Shown in pieces: positions 53,635 to 64,000 of a stretch of DNA of 64,000 nucleotides. Positions within the stretch are counted from its first letter, which is position 1. Each line of letters starts with the position of its first letter. The position numbers were made by a program, and so were the translations under genes. Origin of the DNA: Folioceros fuciformis (Eukaryota > Anthocerotophyta > Anthocerotopsida > Anthocerotales); assembly GCA_049999805.1 (NCBI GenBank), contig JBNGIO010006148.1, forward strand, positions 124,943 to 188,942, given 5' to 3'. The notes beneath the pieces were generated by a model. That model saw only the letters and a list, made by a program, of their open reading frames with translations. It did not search any database and was not told the DNA's origin.

Positions 53635-54070
53635 TAAGCCTGCGTTGACATCTTGGCGGAAGGGGGAGATGCGAGTGCCCTTTCTGTTGCTGATTGCAAA
53701 GGTTCTTGTGGTGTCTGGTTGGGAGCATTGAACGTAGGGAGATGAGCAGTTGGATCGTTGTGGAAGCTGTTGTAAGGAGACTTGTGAGCAAAGGGGTATT
53801 GGGTGTAGGTAGTTAGAAATTAGTAGAGGGAGACATTGGGGCCTTTCCAATTGAAGGAATGATGTCTTCCTAGTGGCTGGACATGTTGTAGGTATCCGCT
53901 AAGGAAAGTTGAATGTTGTAGGTGAACGATAAACACAATTGGAAGGAGTGGACCAAGCTTGGAGGGGAGCGATTTTGGGGAAGCCTACAATGACTGTGGG
54001 ATTGATGTGGCCACGGTACATATGAGCGGGTGTTTGGTAGGAGTACCATACCTGCTTGCCCACACATGCA
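53635..54070 (-). mobile_element. Family B repeat, copy 3 (minus orientation)
   Basis: Aligns in the same orientation with copy 2 (42385-42835): GGCGGAAGG, TGTGGTGTCTNGTTGGGAG, GTAGGGAGATNAGNAGTTGG, then GGGATTGATGTGGCCAC and the end GCCCAC. Confidence 0.82.
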
Positions 54071-55560
54071 TGTAAACCCTTGGTGAACCCTTGGCAATGC
54101 ATGTAAACCCTTGGATTTTTCATGTGTGTATCTAAGTCATACTTTAAAAAACATTAATGCGGAACCCTAAAAAAACGTTAATATGTGTCCCCATCGGTCC
54201 TCAAGCGGTATGCATTGAGGAAAAAATTCTGGAGTACTCTACTCAGGTGGGCCTACTAACGTGGCGATATATAATACTAGTATCTCTAATAGATTAGAAG
54301 GTATATTCTCGTATGAAGTACGTATTTGGAAAAAAAAGAAAGTATACAGCAATATCCGTATCGTATTCCATACAAATGACCTTTTGATCATAGTCTAAAA
54401 TAAGTTGATCCTGTTGTTTTCTGCTATAGTGGTGAACTATCAATTATCATGAACAACAATAGACTTCAGAATTTTTTTCCGGAGGGTATTAAGTGTTGGC
54501 CTAAGGATGACATCCCGTTGTGTCTCATATGTATTCTCATCTTGGAATATTGAGAATAATAATTGAAAGTGATTTCCAAAGCCTTAAACTGGAAAGTTTG
54601 ATATAATGGAAAATGACATGCAAATTTGTTTAGTAGAAAAGGCATACATCCGGTCCTAACCCATGTGCCACAGAAGTTGACGTGTATGACTGCTGAAGCG
54701 GCCAAAATGTGCAGTAACCACGGAGTACAGTATGTGTGTGCTCAGATAACCTACGAGGTGCAACTGACGGCCCGGATATGTTTATGCTTTACAGGCATGC
54801 ATCCAATCCTAGCCTCGCTTGCTAACTTCTGTTGTGCATTGCAAGTTCTGGACGTCGCGCGCACACACAAAGAAGTTTGCTTGCTGCCCTGTGAAGCGAT
54901 AGACAAGGACGGACCCACGAAAATGCCCATTTTCAATTCTGCTACGGAACAAGAAACTGTGCAGCAGCCCGCAGACTGCAGGAGCGATGCTCTTGCCCGA
55001 GCGAGCTTGCAGTGGGAATATCCACGGACATGAAATCTATGCAACATCCAGGAGCCCAAAAGGGAGCATACATGACGGGACGGCATTGATCGATCGTCAT
55101 ACAACAGCTTCAACAGTTATGTGTGCGTAGACAAGTGGGTTGTCCATCATCACACACTAATCACAGCATAGCATTGAAGTGAGCAAGCTGACAAGCCTGC
55201 CTTCAGTTCAAACTACCCCAAACAGAATCAGCTGTAAATACAAGTGTGTAACTTCACACTAAGCTTGAACCCGTCATTCGGGTGAGGGCCATGGCACTGG
55301 CCACCCTGCTCCCACAAAAACAAAGCATGTTGTGAAATGCATTCCAGTGCACAAGCTCACAACTGCGCAGCCGTCAGGTGTTGTGGTCAGATTCCAGGCG
55401 CGGACGTCGTCAGTCTGTCACAAGCACGAGTGCAACGTGGCCAGTGTTGATTTACAAGAGACGGACGGAACTAGCGTAGCTTCGAATTGAAACACACATG
55501 GCACATGTGCAGGGTAAGGAGCATGGGCCGTCGCGGGAGCGGGGCCAGGGCATACGGTAG
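54071..55560. other. AT-rich then mixed intergenic DNA, no recognised gene
   Basis: A plus-strand frame of 135 codons (54626-55033) has no recognisable domain. The last part should hold the 3' UTR of the heptad-repeat gene. Confidence 0.35.
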
Positions 55561-56625
55561 CTAAGATACCTGGCTGTAGCCCTCATAGCTCAAGTTGCCA
55601 AGGTAGGCCTCGTAGTAGCGAAGGTAGGTCTCGTAGTAGCGAAGGTAGGCCTCGTAGTATCGAAGGTAGGCCTCGAAGTATCCAAGGTAGGCCTCGTAGT
55701 AGCCAATGTTGTCATGGTCGTGGCCAATGTTGTCATGGTCGTAGCCAATGTTGTCCTCGTCGTAGCCAATGTTGTCCTCGTCGTAGCCAATGTTGTCCTC
55801 GTCGTGGCCAATGTTGTCCTCGTCGTAGCCAATGTTGTCCTCGTCGTAGCGAATGTTGTCCTCGTCGTGACCAATGTTGTCCTCGTCGTAGCCAATGTTG
55901 TCCTCGTCGAAGCCAGTGTTGTCCTCGTCGTAGCCAATGTTGTCCTCATCGTAGCCAAGGTAACCCTCCTCATAGGCAAGGTAACCCTCCTCGGAGCCAA
56001 GGTAGCCCTCCTGATAGCCAAGGTAGCTTACCTGGTAGCCAAGGTAGCCCTCCTCACAGCTTACCTGGTAGCCAAGGTAACCATGCTGATCGGCAATGTA
56101 GCCCTCCTGGTAGCGAATGTTGCCCTCCTGGTACTGGTAGCCAAGGTAGCCGTCCTCGTGGCCGACGTACCGCTCCTCAAAGCCAATGTAGCGCTCCTCA
56201 AAGCCCTCGTTGGACCCAAGGTAGCCTTGGTCGTACCCAAGGTAGCCCTCCTCGTGGCCAATGTAGGTCTCGTAGCTAAGGTAGCCCGAGTAGCTCGAGT
56301 AGCTGGACTGCCCCAGGGAATCATCACCCGGGTGAAGCTGTGGAAGATTAAGGAGATCGCCAACTGGAAGACCCGGTGGCAGCGAAGGTGAGGGCGATAG
56401 TAGAGACACCGGCATCACCATATTCGTCTCCACCGCAGGCTGTCCAGACAAGCTGTCCATTGCCTCCGGGGCGAGCCCAATTGTAAGCGAGTCTTCAAGT
56501 TGAACGCTCAGCCCTCCGGTGGGCAGCTCCAACTGAGATTGCTGGGAGTAAAGGATCCTTGCTCCACTGGGGATCAGCGCTTGCTGCGATGGTAGCCATT
56601 GGGATGGCCAGCCTGATCCTGCCAT
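55561..56625 (-). CDS. Heptad-repeat Tyr/Asp/Glu/Asn-rich protein, unknown
   Basis: A 354-aa single-exon frame. Residues 1-112 are non-repetitive: MAGSGWPSQWLPSQQALIPS, QLELPTGGLSVQLED, LLSPSPSLPPGLPVGDLLNL. From about 113 to 345 the chain is some 33 heptads in three blocks: GYLGYQE/GYLGYDQ types, then GYDEDNI (about 13 almost identical), then YYEAYLG/YYEAYLR. It ends NLSYEGYSQVS. No signal peptide, membrane segment or known domain is visible. Composition suggests an acidic, tyrosine-spaced, disordered or beta-stacking protein. Caution: a 21-bp DNA repeat without stops keeps other frames open (a Val/Ala-rich frame of 225 codons on the plus strand and a Thr-rich one on the minus strand). This frame is preferred because it is longest and has non-repetitive ends. 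Confidence 0.55.
   Translation of the reverse strand: MAGSGWPSQWLPSQQALIPSGARILYSQQSQLELPTGGLSVQLEDSLTIGLAPEAMDSLSGQPAVETNMVMPVSLLSPSPSLPPGLPVGDLLNLPQLHPGDDSLGQSSYSSYSGYLSYETYIGHEEGYLGYDQGYLGSNEGFEERYIGFEERYVGHEDGYLGYQYQEGNIRYQEGYIADQHGYLGYQVSCEEGYLGYQVSYLGYQEGYLGSEEGYLAYEEGYLGYDEDNIGYDEDNTGFDEDNIGYDEDNIGHDEDNIRYDEDNIGYDEDNIGHDEDNIGYDEDNIGYDEDNIGYDHDNIGHDHDNIGYYEAYLGYFEAYLRYYEAYLRYYETYLRYYEAYLGNLSYEGYSQVS
55590..56290 (-). repeat. 21-bp minisatellite within the heptad-repeat ORF
   Basis: About 33 units such as TCGTAGCCAATGTTGTCCTCG and GTAGCCAAGGTAGCCCTCCTC, all in register, so unit length is a strict multiple of three. Confidence 0.95.
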
Positions 56626-57469
56626 TGCACTCTACACGCACCTGCACCTCCATCGAACACAATGGATTACCCTGTCGTGAGTGAAAACCGAAAGCAAAGG
56701 CAGCACAACAACAACTGCCAAATCGATGTACAGCAGGGCAACCGAGCAATGAGCCCATCCCGGGCAACAGCGGAAGAGAACGAAAACCGTGGCCATGCAC
56801 GAAAAGCTTTCAAGCAAAGAGGGAGACAGCGCTCCCGGACGGATAGGGTTCCAGGGGACACCGCTCAGGATAGGGGTCATTACCTCACAAGTAGCTACGC
56901 AAACACTCCCCCGACGTCGCACAGACCACAAGCTATGGCTAGGGCCGGCTATGCAGAACACAAGCGCAGACGAATGGAAGAAGAATTGCAAAATTGTGAA
57001 AAGACGGGGTGTTCCTGGAGCCCGATCGAGAGTGTGAACATTCCTTACGCCACCCTGGCTCCACCCATGGATCCGTACCCAGGAGGCTTTTTTTGGTCAA
57101 TGGACGGGAGGCAACACGCCAATTGCAAGTCAGCATTGCAACTGAAGAATCTGCACGATACCATCAACGCAGGGATCATGAGGAACCTGTCAGGAGGACC
57201 CAGGGACGCGGGAAGCCTTGTTGCCGGATTTATTTTCATCTTGAGGATGGTACCCAGGTGACCACTCAAGGCCCTTGAAGGCCATTCTCGTCCGGAGATC
57301 GGATCCCATCGAGCTACCTACCCAGAGGACCACGGGGGACGGATATAATCTTTTTTTTGAGGCTCAATTTCATGGGCCACAGCCGCCACTCGTCCGTTAA
57401 CGGTCGATAGGGTCTGCCGGTGGGGCAATGCTGCATTTCAACGAGAATGTATGCATCACGATCAGGCTA
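56626..57469. other. Upstream region of the heptad-repeat gene; unsupported 199-codon ORF
   Basis: A plus-strand frame (56662-57261) of 199 codons is polar and Arg/Gln/Asn-rich with no recognisable domain. It starts only 36 bp from the heptad gene's ATG. It may be chance or a divergent gene. The promoter of the heptad gene should be here. Confidence 0.35.
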
Positions 57470-57900
57470 GGGGGTGCAGGAGCGGAGCGTACCCAAGAAC
57501 TTGTGTTTCGGATGGCAATCCACGCGCTTGGCTCAAGACCAGCACGGGCTCGGTGCCGAATTCGGACCCATCGGAGGCTTAGCTCCTGGTCGCTCAAGGT
57601 CTTGGAAGACACCGTATGGGAGATTTCTCATCCTGAATCTTTCACACAATAGAAAAGCGTGATGCCCTCTAGGCATGGACGGCCTCCGTGACACTTGTGG
57701 TTAACCCTTGTGAAGTAACCCTGGGTCCTCCAAGCTCCACGCTTTCGCTGATGAGCCAGCCTGAATCGACTGGCCATTGGATGCGCTGCATGCCTATGAT
57801 GTACTGAATAACGAGGCCCGTTTGCTAGTTTTCTTTGATTCATGTGCTGGAGCTTTGCAGACATCGCTGGCAACAAAAGAAATTTGACGGAGGCCATCGT
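57470..57900 (+). repeat. Tandem segmental duplication, block X copy 1 (partner 59500-59870)
   Basis: Aligns with 59500-59870: GATGGCAATCCACGCGCTTG / GATGGAAATCCAATCGCTTG, GGGAGATTTCTCATC, ATGGACGGCCTCCGTG, CATCGGAGGCTTAGCTCC. Frames are not conserved between the copies, so it is probably not protein-coding. Confidence 0.8.
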
Positions 57901-58929
57901 CAACGTCGTGTCTGTTGAGGATCACCTCGCGACATGTTCAACCCTCTCCATCCGTGTAGCAGCTCGCTTGTGATGACCTTCAAAACTGACCTTCAACCCT
58001 AAACTGCCGAGATGACCGCGGTCGTTGTCTGGCCATCGCTCTCTCCTGCGCAGAGACCTGCACAGGCACACCAGTTAATCAAACAGCCAGTCAGCAAGGC
58101 AGGAAACACGCACAACTGTCCGCAGAAGGCCGTCTGCAAAGTCCTCCTACGGAAGAAGCATGGCGCTGGGTGAGGACATCACTCGCAAGTCAAGGCGCCA
58201 GGGCCAGCTGGAGGGTAACAAGGAGCTAGTGGGAGGAGAAGCTCGGTGCCGAATTCCAAGGGGACGAGAGGGAGATGGTGCCAGGGCTTGACGGATACGC
58301 TTTAATCGAGCCGATTCCCATGGTGGTGAGTGTCGACGTCCCCGGTGCCGACTTGGGGAATGTCAACGGGTAACGCGGATGAGATTCCAACACGGGCAGA
58401 GCCCAACCCGAAAGAACAATTGGCAATAAGTTGCTGGTTTTGTAACCTTGGTAGGGCCCTTTCAAAGGGCCTGCCAGCGTTTCCCTAGCTCGGTAGACAA
58501 CACTCTTCGAATTCGCCGCTCTTCTGCCTTCTGATTTCGATGAAATTCTTCTTCTTCGAGGCACACGATAGAGCCCTAAATTTGTTTCCATGGACCTGTA
58601 CCCATGACTGACTGAGCATTTCTCCTTGCCTTGGCAGGGCGCCGCTCTACTCATACGCAGATACACAGAGACAGATCTCGCGCAGTGACATACAAGAGGG
58701 AAGCGAGAGTGCCCAAGCAAACTGGGTCAACACTTGACCGACTATGGAGACTGAGACACGGTGTTTGAGTATGCCATCCTGATTCACCCAAAGGGTGCCT
58801 AACTGTCGACTTCTTGTTTTTTACACTGAGTGGTTGTGAGCACCTCCCAATCGGGGATTAACCCATGGATGATCCCGGAGTCCTGACCTAGGGGATCAGC
58901 CTCCCTCTCTCTCTCTGCTTTCTGTTCCT
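57901..58929 (+). repeat. Block Y copy 1 and spacer (partner 60960-61165)
   Basis: The part at 58060-58290 aligns with 60960-61165: CAAACAGCCAGTCAGCAAGG / GAAACAGCCAGTCAGCAAGG, CAAGGAGCTAGTGG / CAAGGAGCTCGTGG, GGGAGATGGTGCC / GGAAGATGGTGCC. A minus-strand frame of 164 codons (58226-58720) is not conserved in the partner. Confidence 0.65.
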
Positions 58930-59370
58930 AATAAGCAGCCCACAGGTCTGCACTGATCTTAATATGGCAGCCGGAGTGCCCATTGCTCCTGGAGTAACTG
59001 CCGATTGCAATCCTGCTCCCCCGAGATTCCAGTGACCCAAACATTCTTCACAAAGTTCTCGTCAACCAACCTCGTTGAGCAGTGAAGTATATGATCGCCA
59101 TGTCGTCATGAGGTCCCTGGCAGCGGATGGCTGTCACGAAAGACTAGCGAAACAGTGTCAGTCCAATGAAGTAAGCCGACAATGAAGGTATATGTCGAGG
59201 ACATCAAATTTGTTCACAATTTTCACAATCCAATGAATGTTAACTGATCACACAACAAGGAGTCTTGTGCTGCTGAAGGCCAGTGAAGGGTTCACAGAGG
59301 ATCACTTGTTCTTAACCTCTTCACAATTCACAGACAGGAAATGAAGAAAGTCCTGGAACTGGGCACAGGG
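58930..59370 (+). repeat. Segmental duplication, copy 2 (partner 48810-49225)
   Basis: See the partner. Here it lies between blocks Y and X', about 10 kb from copy 1. Confidence 0.75.
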
Positions 59371-59499
59371 TGAACCAGCAAAAGCAGCAGAAGAGGCTCA
59401 GTCTCAGGCACAGCAAGCTAGCAACCAAGAGCAAGAGCAAGACTAGCGCGAGCAACAGCACCAAAAGCGAGAGCCAGGTTACCACTCGCTTGAGCGAGT

Positions 59500-59870
59500 G
59501 AAAGCACCATCGGCGGAATGTATCCCCTTAAGGACTCATGTTTCCTGATGGAAATCCAATCGCTTGGATCAAAACCCGCACGGGCCGGCCCCATTGGAGG
59601 CTTAATTAGCTCCAGGAAGCCCCAGGTCGTGATAGGGGAGATTTCTCATCTTCAAGCTTTCACATACAGGAAACCATGATGCCGTCCAGGAATGGACGGC
59701 CTCCGTGGCGCTTCTGATTCTCCCATCTCTAGTAACCCCGAGTTCCTCGAATCTCAACACTTTGCTGATGAAGCTGAATCGAATGCAGTGGCCATTCGTT
59801 GCCCATCTATGATATACTAATCAAGAGGTCCGTGTGCTGGTTTCCTTTAGTCGAGAAACAATAGGAAATG
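59500..59870 (+). repeat. Block X copy 2 (partner 57470-57900)
   Basis: Same orientation as copy 1, moderate identity with indels. Confidence 0.8.
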
Positions 59871-61425
59871 CACGCGTGCACACTCAACATGCTGAAACAT
59901 AACATGTGTTCTTTAAGCAATGTGGATGGAGAGTCTGTCACTGTTTGGTCGCTGCCTTCCAAGACAGGACTCTTGTTCAGATCCAACCCAGATAGTGGAC
60001 CCTGCCATCCTCAAACTATGAGGTGTTGGGTCAAACACCTGTGTCATCGCTCTCGAGATCACCTTGCTGTACGACGATTACCTGACCACAAAGTGGAGAA
60101 CATTTGGAGGCTCACAGTGGTTTCCAGGTGAAACTGGTCAACAGTGTGCAAAGGGTGGAAATATTTAAACCAGGTGGCGGTTGTGTCGTGAAAGGAGGAA
60201 ACGACATGCCAAGCTTGAGGAGGCAACCGTGCAGCGCCAGTGAAGTGTTCAGAATGTTGCCGTTTCCATTATGAATTGAAACCTTGATCATGATGAATCG
60301 CAAACAGCTTGGGCCTTTGTAGGTAGGAGCCTTGAACCAGATCGTGAGCTCATGACATGAGTCAGAGCCTTGCGTCGTCCATTTGTCCTGTTCCTTGTAA
60401 TTCTACTTCCTCACAGACAGCCAATGGCTATTGGAGCTCAGACTCCAGCCCTTGCCACATATCAAACAGCCTACGTCATCGGATTAGCCCTTCGGCTTGA
60501 CGTTCTTCTAGCCGTTGCTGTTCAGGTAAGACGTTCCTGATGCTGTTTGTTGCAAGTTTCTGTTGCTGTTGTTGATATGGCTGCTGCAAATTCATGCCTT
60601 GTTATCCCTGTACAAACCTTACGTCAGCTGAGGCATGATCTGGTGGAACTGAGCTGGAACCTGCTTCATGGTGAGCATGAATCATGGACCGTTACCTGCT
60701 TCACCCAGCCGAATCAATTCGGTATCCCAAAGGTTTGATATTAATCTTTCGATCATCATCTCCACACAGGATGTCGGGATTCGAAACTTGACGGCTCTCA
60801 CATCTTTGTTTGCAGCTCACGAGCTCATTCATCAATTTGGCCGTTTCTGTGCATGGAAGTTGCGTGCAGCGAAATCTCCGAAGAGTATGGTGACTACTCC
60901 CGGCCGGTGAAATGTTGGACTCATGATCACTGCCGAGATGCTCGATGTCCATCTCCCTCCCCTCGGCAAGGGGCTGCAAAGGAACACCAATTCATGAAAC
61001 AGCCAGTCAGCAAGGATGTTCGAAATTTCAGGGAACAAATAAAACTGTGCACACAAAGGCCACAATCTGCAAACCATGGCGTTAGGGCTCTGACTGGAGC
61101 TCAGCTACAAGGAGCTCGTGGAAAAGGAAGCTCGGCCCCTGATGGGGACGGGAGGAAGATGGTGCCTACAAGCGATTTCATGTTCACGCATACCCAGCCC
61201 ATTCCCTTGGTGCGGAAGTCTCCCGCCACTCCTCTCACTAGGCCCCATTGTTAACTTGGGGTACGTAAATGTTTATTGTGTGATTTTGAGATTAAGTATT
61301 AAAAAAAAAAACCCTTAAAAGAAAGGGAACAACCAATGAAGGAGACCCAAAGCAAGGAGACTAGCGCCTGCCATATGGACAGGCCTGCTTCACTTCCATT
61401 TTTTCAACATATTAAAATCCTTTGT
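59871..61425. other. Region with block Y copy 2, no recognised gene
   Basis: Includes block Y copy 2 at 60960-61165. Short ORFs up to 133 codons have no recognisable domain. An A-run lies at 61301-61311. Confidence 0.4.
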
Positions 61426-61860
61426 TGAAGGATCGCTACAGGAGCCATATGATGAAAGAGGAGGGGAACCACGTGATGAAGGAGGAGAGCATAAAGCAAG
61501 GTCTCACATGCTCTATATCGCAAGGGAGTTCAAAAGGGTATTTAAACCCTCTAAAAGAACTCCCAAGGAAGCTTCACAAGAAATTCACAACAAGCTGTGC
61601 AAAAAGCTTCCTAAAGATTAGCTTAAGCTAATCTAAACAAATGATACTTAATTAGACACTAATCTTATACTAAACACATTAGTCTAAGCACATTAGGCTT
61701 TAATAACCCTACAACCTCTCACTTAAAGGCCAATTTACCTTCATGGAAGAGTGGCCTACCTCAGGCCCATGAGTGTCCCATGAGGCTTGTGTGAATTGCT
61801 CCGTAGAGAGCCCCTTGGTAAGAATATCTACAAGGTGCTAACTAGTGTGAACTTTGACAG
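61426..61860 (-). mobile_element. Fragment of the same copia family: 3' LTR and RNase H tail
   Basis: LTR 61426-61713 (288 bp, TGAAGGATCGCTA...TAATAACCCTACA on the plus strand) followed by the PPT and degenerate RNase H end, matching 45309-45760. It is cut at about 61860, where the next element's ORF begins. Confidence 0.88.
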
Positions 61861-63024
61861 TTGGCAGTTGGCACATGGGCGGCCGTGGTTGGTATGTGTT
61901 CTAGTAAACAAAGTGCAAGGAGGCTAAACGCATGGGGAAAGGACCCTAATCCACCAAATGCTAGCTGGACAAAAGCTGAAGCTGAAAACAACGCTCAGGT
62001 ATGGACGTCGGTGGAGGACCGTGTTCATGTACAGGCACAGGTAGGCACTTCTCAAGCATCTGCATCGGGCTCGGCAAAAGAGGGGCCAGGCCTTCAGCTG
62101 GGCCCCCTAACAGATTTTCTTACGGAAGCGAGGTATTTTCAATAGGAAGAAGACAATCTCACTGCCAAATCTATTGTGGGGCGGATGTTGTTCGGTGGCC
62201 CCCCTTCCGTCAAAGAGCTGGAGAGCTGGGTGACTCAGGTCTCGGGATGCCCGCCAACATATGTGTTCCTGAAAGCCGATGGTTCCTTTCAAATCAAGTG
62301 TGATGAGGTAGTGGGAGCGCAAGTAATCTTAAACACAACGCTGCCTCTTCAAGATTCTAGTCCGGTGCTGGTGGAAGCCTGGTCCCTAGGGAGCACCATT
62401 ATGCGGCCGAAAATCAAGAGGCAAGTTCTCTGGGTGGGGCTCCCTGCTCTTCCTGTGCAGCTCATTCCAATGATACGCAAGATCCTAGGGACCATAGGCT
62501 GAGTGGTGGAGGTTCCCAAGGTGGATTCCCATTTTTTTGATAGCAGCAAGCCCCCGCATTTTGGCGTGAGGGTGGACAGCCTCCTGAACCTGCCTGAAGG
62601 TGTCATTGTTCGAGATCCGAAGGACCCTACTAGGTGTTTTACGCAACTCTTCGACTACCCGGATTTGCCTGTCAGGTGCAGCGTTTGTGGCTTGAAGAGC
62701 CACCTTAAGCAGACTTGCCCTCTCCGTTCAAGAGCTGGGAATGGAGGGGATAAATCGGAGAAGGCCCCCTCGGGTCCTTTGCTAGGCTTTCAAGGTGTTC
62801 TCAAGAAACCTTGGAGGTCCAACCCCAGCATGCAACAATGGGCAAGTAGAATTGAGAAATGTTTCTTCTTGGGTAGTGTGGATGCAGTCAACACACACAT
62901 CAAGGTGTGTGTCCTTATGAGGAAGAAGGTGGGTAAGGTTTTCTACTACTGGGTGCCGACGGTGGGAGATTTCAGAGCCTTACCTACGCGTTCCCTCCAG
63001 GTTGGGGCCGCGACGGGGCACTAG
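61861..63024 (+). pseudogene. Retrotransposon gag/ORF1-like protein with zinc knuckle, two in-frame stops
   Basis: One frame from 61861 to 63024 is interrupted only by TAG at 62143 and TGA at 62500. It reads WGKDPNPPNASW, VGRMLFGGPPSVKELESWVT, AWSLGSTIMRPKIKRQVLWV, LPALPVQLIPMIRKILGTIG, VDSHFFDSSKPPHFGVRVDS and a zinc knuckle CSVCGLKSHLKQTCPLR. This is the arrangement of plant LINE ORF1 (DUF4283-like) or related gag proteins. No RT is linked in the window. It may be the first ORF of a LINE-type element; relation to the element at 17-20 kb is unknown. Confidence 0.7.
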
Positions 63025-63683
63025 TTTTCCGTTTTTTGGGATAGTGTTAAGCTGAGGTCTCGGGGTATGCTTCACGCAGGGCTGGGGTATGGAGAACAAG
63101 TCGTGAGAAAGGATCTTCAAGGGGCTCGACACAGTATGGTGTGCCACCGACTGGAAGACTCCTCTTCTATCTTGTTTGCGGTCACACTGATTGAGTTGGG
63201 TGTTGAGTGTCCAGTCTGGGACAATTGTGTGTCATAGTGGATGGGGGAACCATAGGTGCTGGACTACATTAGGGATGCAAAGTTTGGCAAAGGCAAAGTC
63301 ACACTGGCTTCTAGGGTGGTCTTCAAGGCTTATTTGGGATTCTTGGGCTTACCCACAGCCCCGATCTCGATTAATTTACCTGGCACTTGGGAGCTTAGAT
63401 GGGAAGAAGACATGTTCGCAGAGGATTCTGTGCCCATGGAGGTGGACCTTGTTAATGACGAGCACTCTCGAAAAGCAGGGATGGCTCCAGCAAACAACCT
63501 CTGCGACCCTCATAAAGAGAAACAAGGTACAACCGGGGGTCCAGAGTGCCATGTTGCAACCAAGGGCCCAGAAAAGCCGTTGTGTGGGTCTCAACTTGCA
63601 TGCCCCGAAAGTGCATCGGCCAGGAAAGACTTAAGGGCAGTGTTTGATGCCACCAAGCCTCTCAGAGTATTAAAGGTAGTATC
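63025..63683 (+). other. Continuation of the ORF1 element, frame-shifted
   Basis: A frame at 63256-63702 (LDYIRDAKFGKGKVTLASRV, WELRWEEDMFAED) probably continues the same transposon protein. It is cut by the copia LTR at 63684. Confidence 0.5.
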
Positions 63684-64000
63684 TGTTAGAATCAAGCTCT
63701 AACTGAATTGTTATTAAGAGCATACACCACTTAGGATAGTGTAGATTATCCCATATTGAACTCGTAGTTATCTACCACCTAAGTGTTATCAGGATATATC
63801 ATGATATACCAGGATATTGCACCCTCGAGACTAAGGCTTACCTAGTCGAGGGTTGCCCCGCCTGAAGGCTATATATGTAGCATCTTGTGCACCATAAGGA
63901 ATGTACTGTGGAGTCCATCTAAGCTAGTGGTGCTATTTCAACATGGTATCAGAGCCAGAGAGCATCGGTGGCCATGGTGGCTATGGCAGGGGTTTGAGGC
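63684..64000 (+). mobile_element. 5' end of a Ty1/copia-type LTR retrotransposon (LTR, PBS, start of internal region)
   Basis: A 260-bp LTR (63684-63943) begins TGTTAGAATC and ends TTTCAACA. A TATA-like GGCTATATATGTAGC lies at about 63870. The PBS TGGTATCAGAGC (63944-63955) follows immediately. The internal region leaves the window, so the superfamily is inferred from the compact LTR and PBS form. Confidence 0.8.

Noticed and set aside
55714-56391. 225-codon Val/Ala-rich ORF on the plus strand, looking like a membrane protein
   Set aside because: A 21-bp repeat without stop codons leaves several frames open; this frame lacks non-repetitive coding ends. It is kept only as a caveat to the minus-strand call.
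56662-57261. 199-codon ORF on the plus strand opposite the heptad gene's upstream region
   Set aside because: Low complexity, no recognisable domain and no conserved partner; noted in the region entry but not called as a gene.
57428-57652. Possible coding gene in duplicated block X
   Set aside because: The paralogous block at 59500-59870 does not conserve any of the frames.

Overview
The window reads as nuclear DNA of a non-seed land plant (bryophyte, lycophyte or fern grade). It holds a plastid fibrillin, an ACD11-type lipid transfer protein, a plant-type two-cupin globulin and a long intronless PLS-class PPR gene, which are plant features. It also holds a 12-unit STPGR/SHIPPO protein of the kind tied to axonemes, which points to a lineage with flagellated sperm. 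Introns are GT-AG and mostly 70-180 bp. The species cannot be named from sequence alone.

Left part, 0.6-36 kb, gene-bearing: USP-fold protein (+, 5 exons), plastid fibrillin/PAP (-, 3 exons, 100-N gap in exon 1), ACD11-like sphingolipid transfer protein (+, 4 exons), UTP25 of the SSU processome (+, 22 exons, all joined in frame to 758 aa), a decayed chromodomain Ty3/gypsy element (-, 9.9-15.6 kb), a G-rich minisatellite, a decayed non-LTR retrotransposon with RT and a possible nuclease domain (+, 16.75-19.99 kb), a two-cupin globulin with an apparent signal peptide (+), a giant E-type PLS PPR (-, about 1511 aa), eIF4E (+), TSSC4-like U5 snRNP factor (+), cytochrome b5 (+) and the intronless STPGR protein (+). 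UTP25, eIF4E and TSSC4 are housekeeping RNA or translation factors. The order looks like ordinary eukaryotic gene neighbours, not a pathway cluster. Two pairs are head to head: fibrillin/ACD11 and PPR/eIF4E.

Right part, 36-64 kb, repeat-rich: two unclassified dispersed families (called A and B here) in several copies and both orientations, many tandem repeats, a second 3' tail of the non-LTR element at 44.3-44.7 kb, a Ty1/copia element reduced to LTR-PBS-RNase H tail-PPT-LTR, a further copia tail, a gag/ORF1 pseudogene with a zinc knuckle, and the start of another copia element running off the right edge. Two lineage-specific ORFs stand out, a 166-aa protein at 49.3-49.8 kb and a 354-aa protein at 55.6-56.6 kb built largely of Tyr/Asp/Glu/Asn heptads. 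They sit among non-coding segmental duplications.

Three of the five N gaps are flanked on both sides by the same 46-47 bp, so those gaps look like unmerged contig overlaps. Repeat copy numbers near them should not be trusted.
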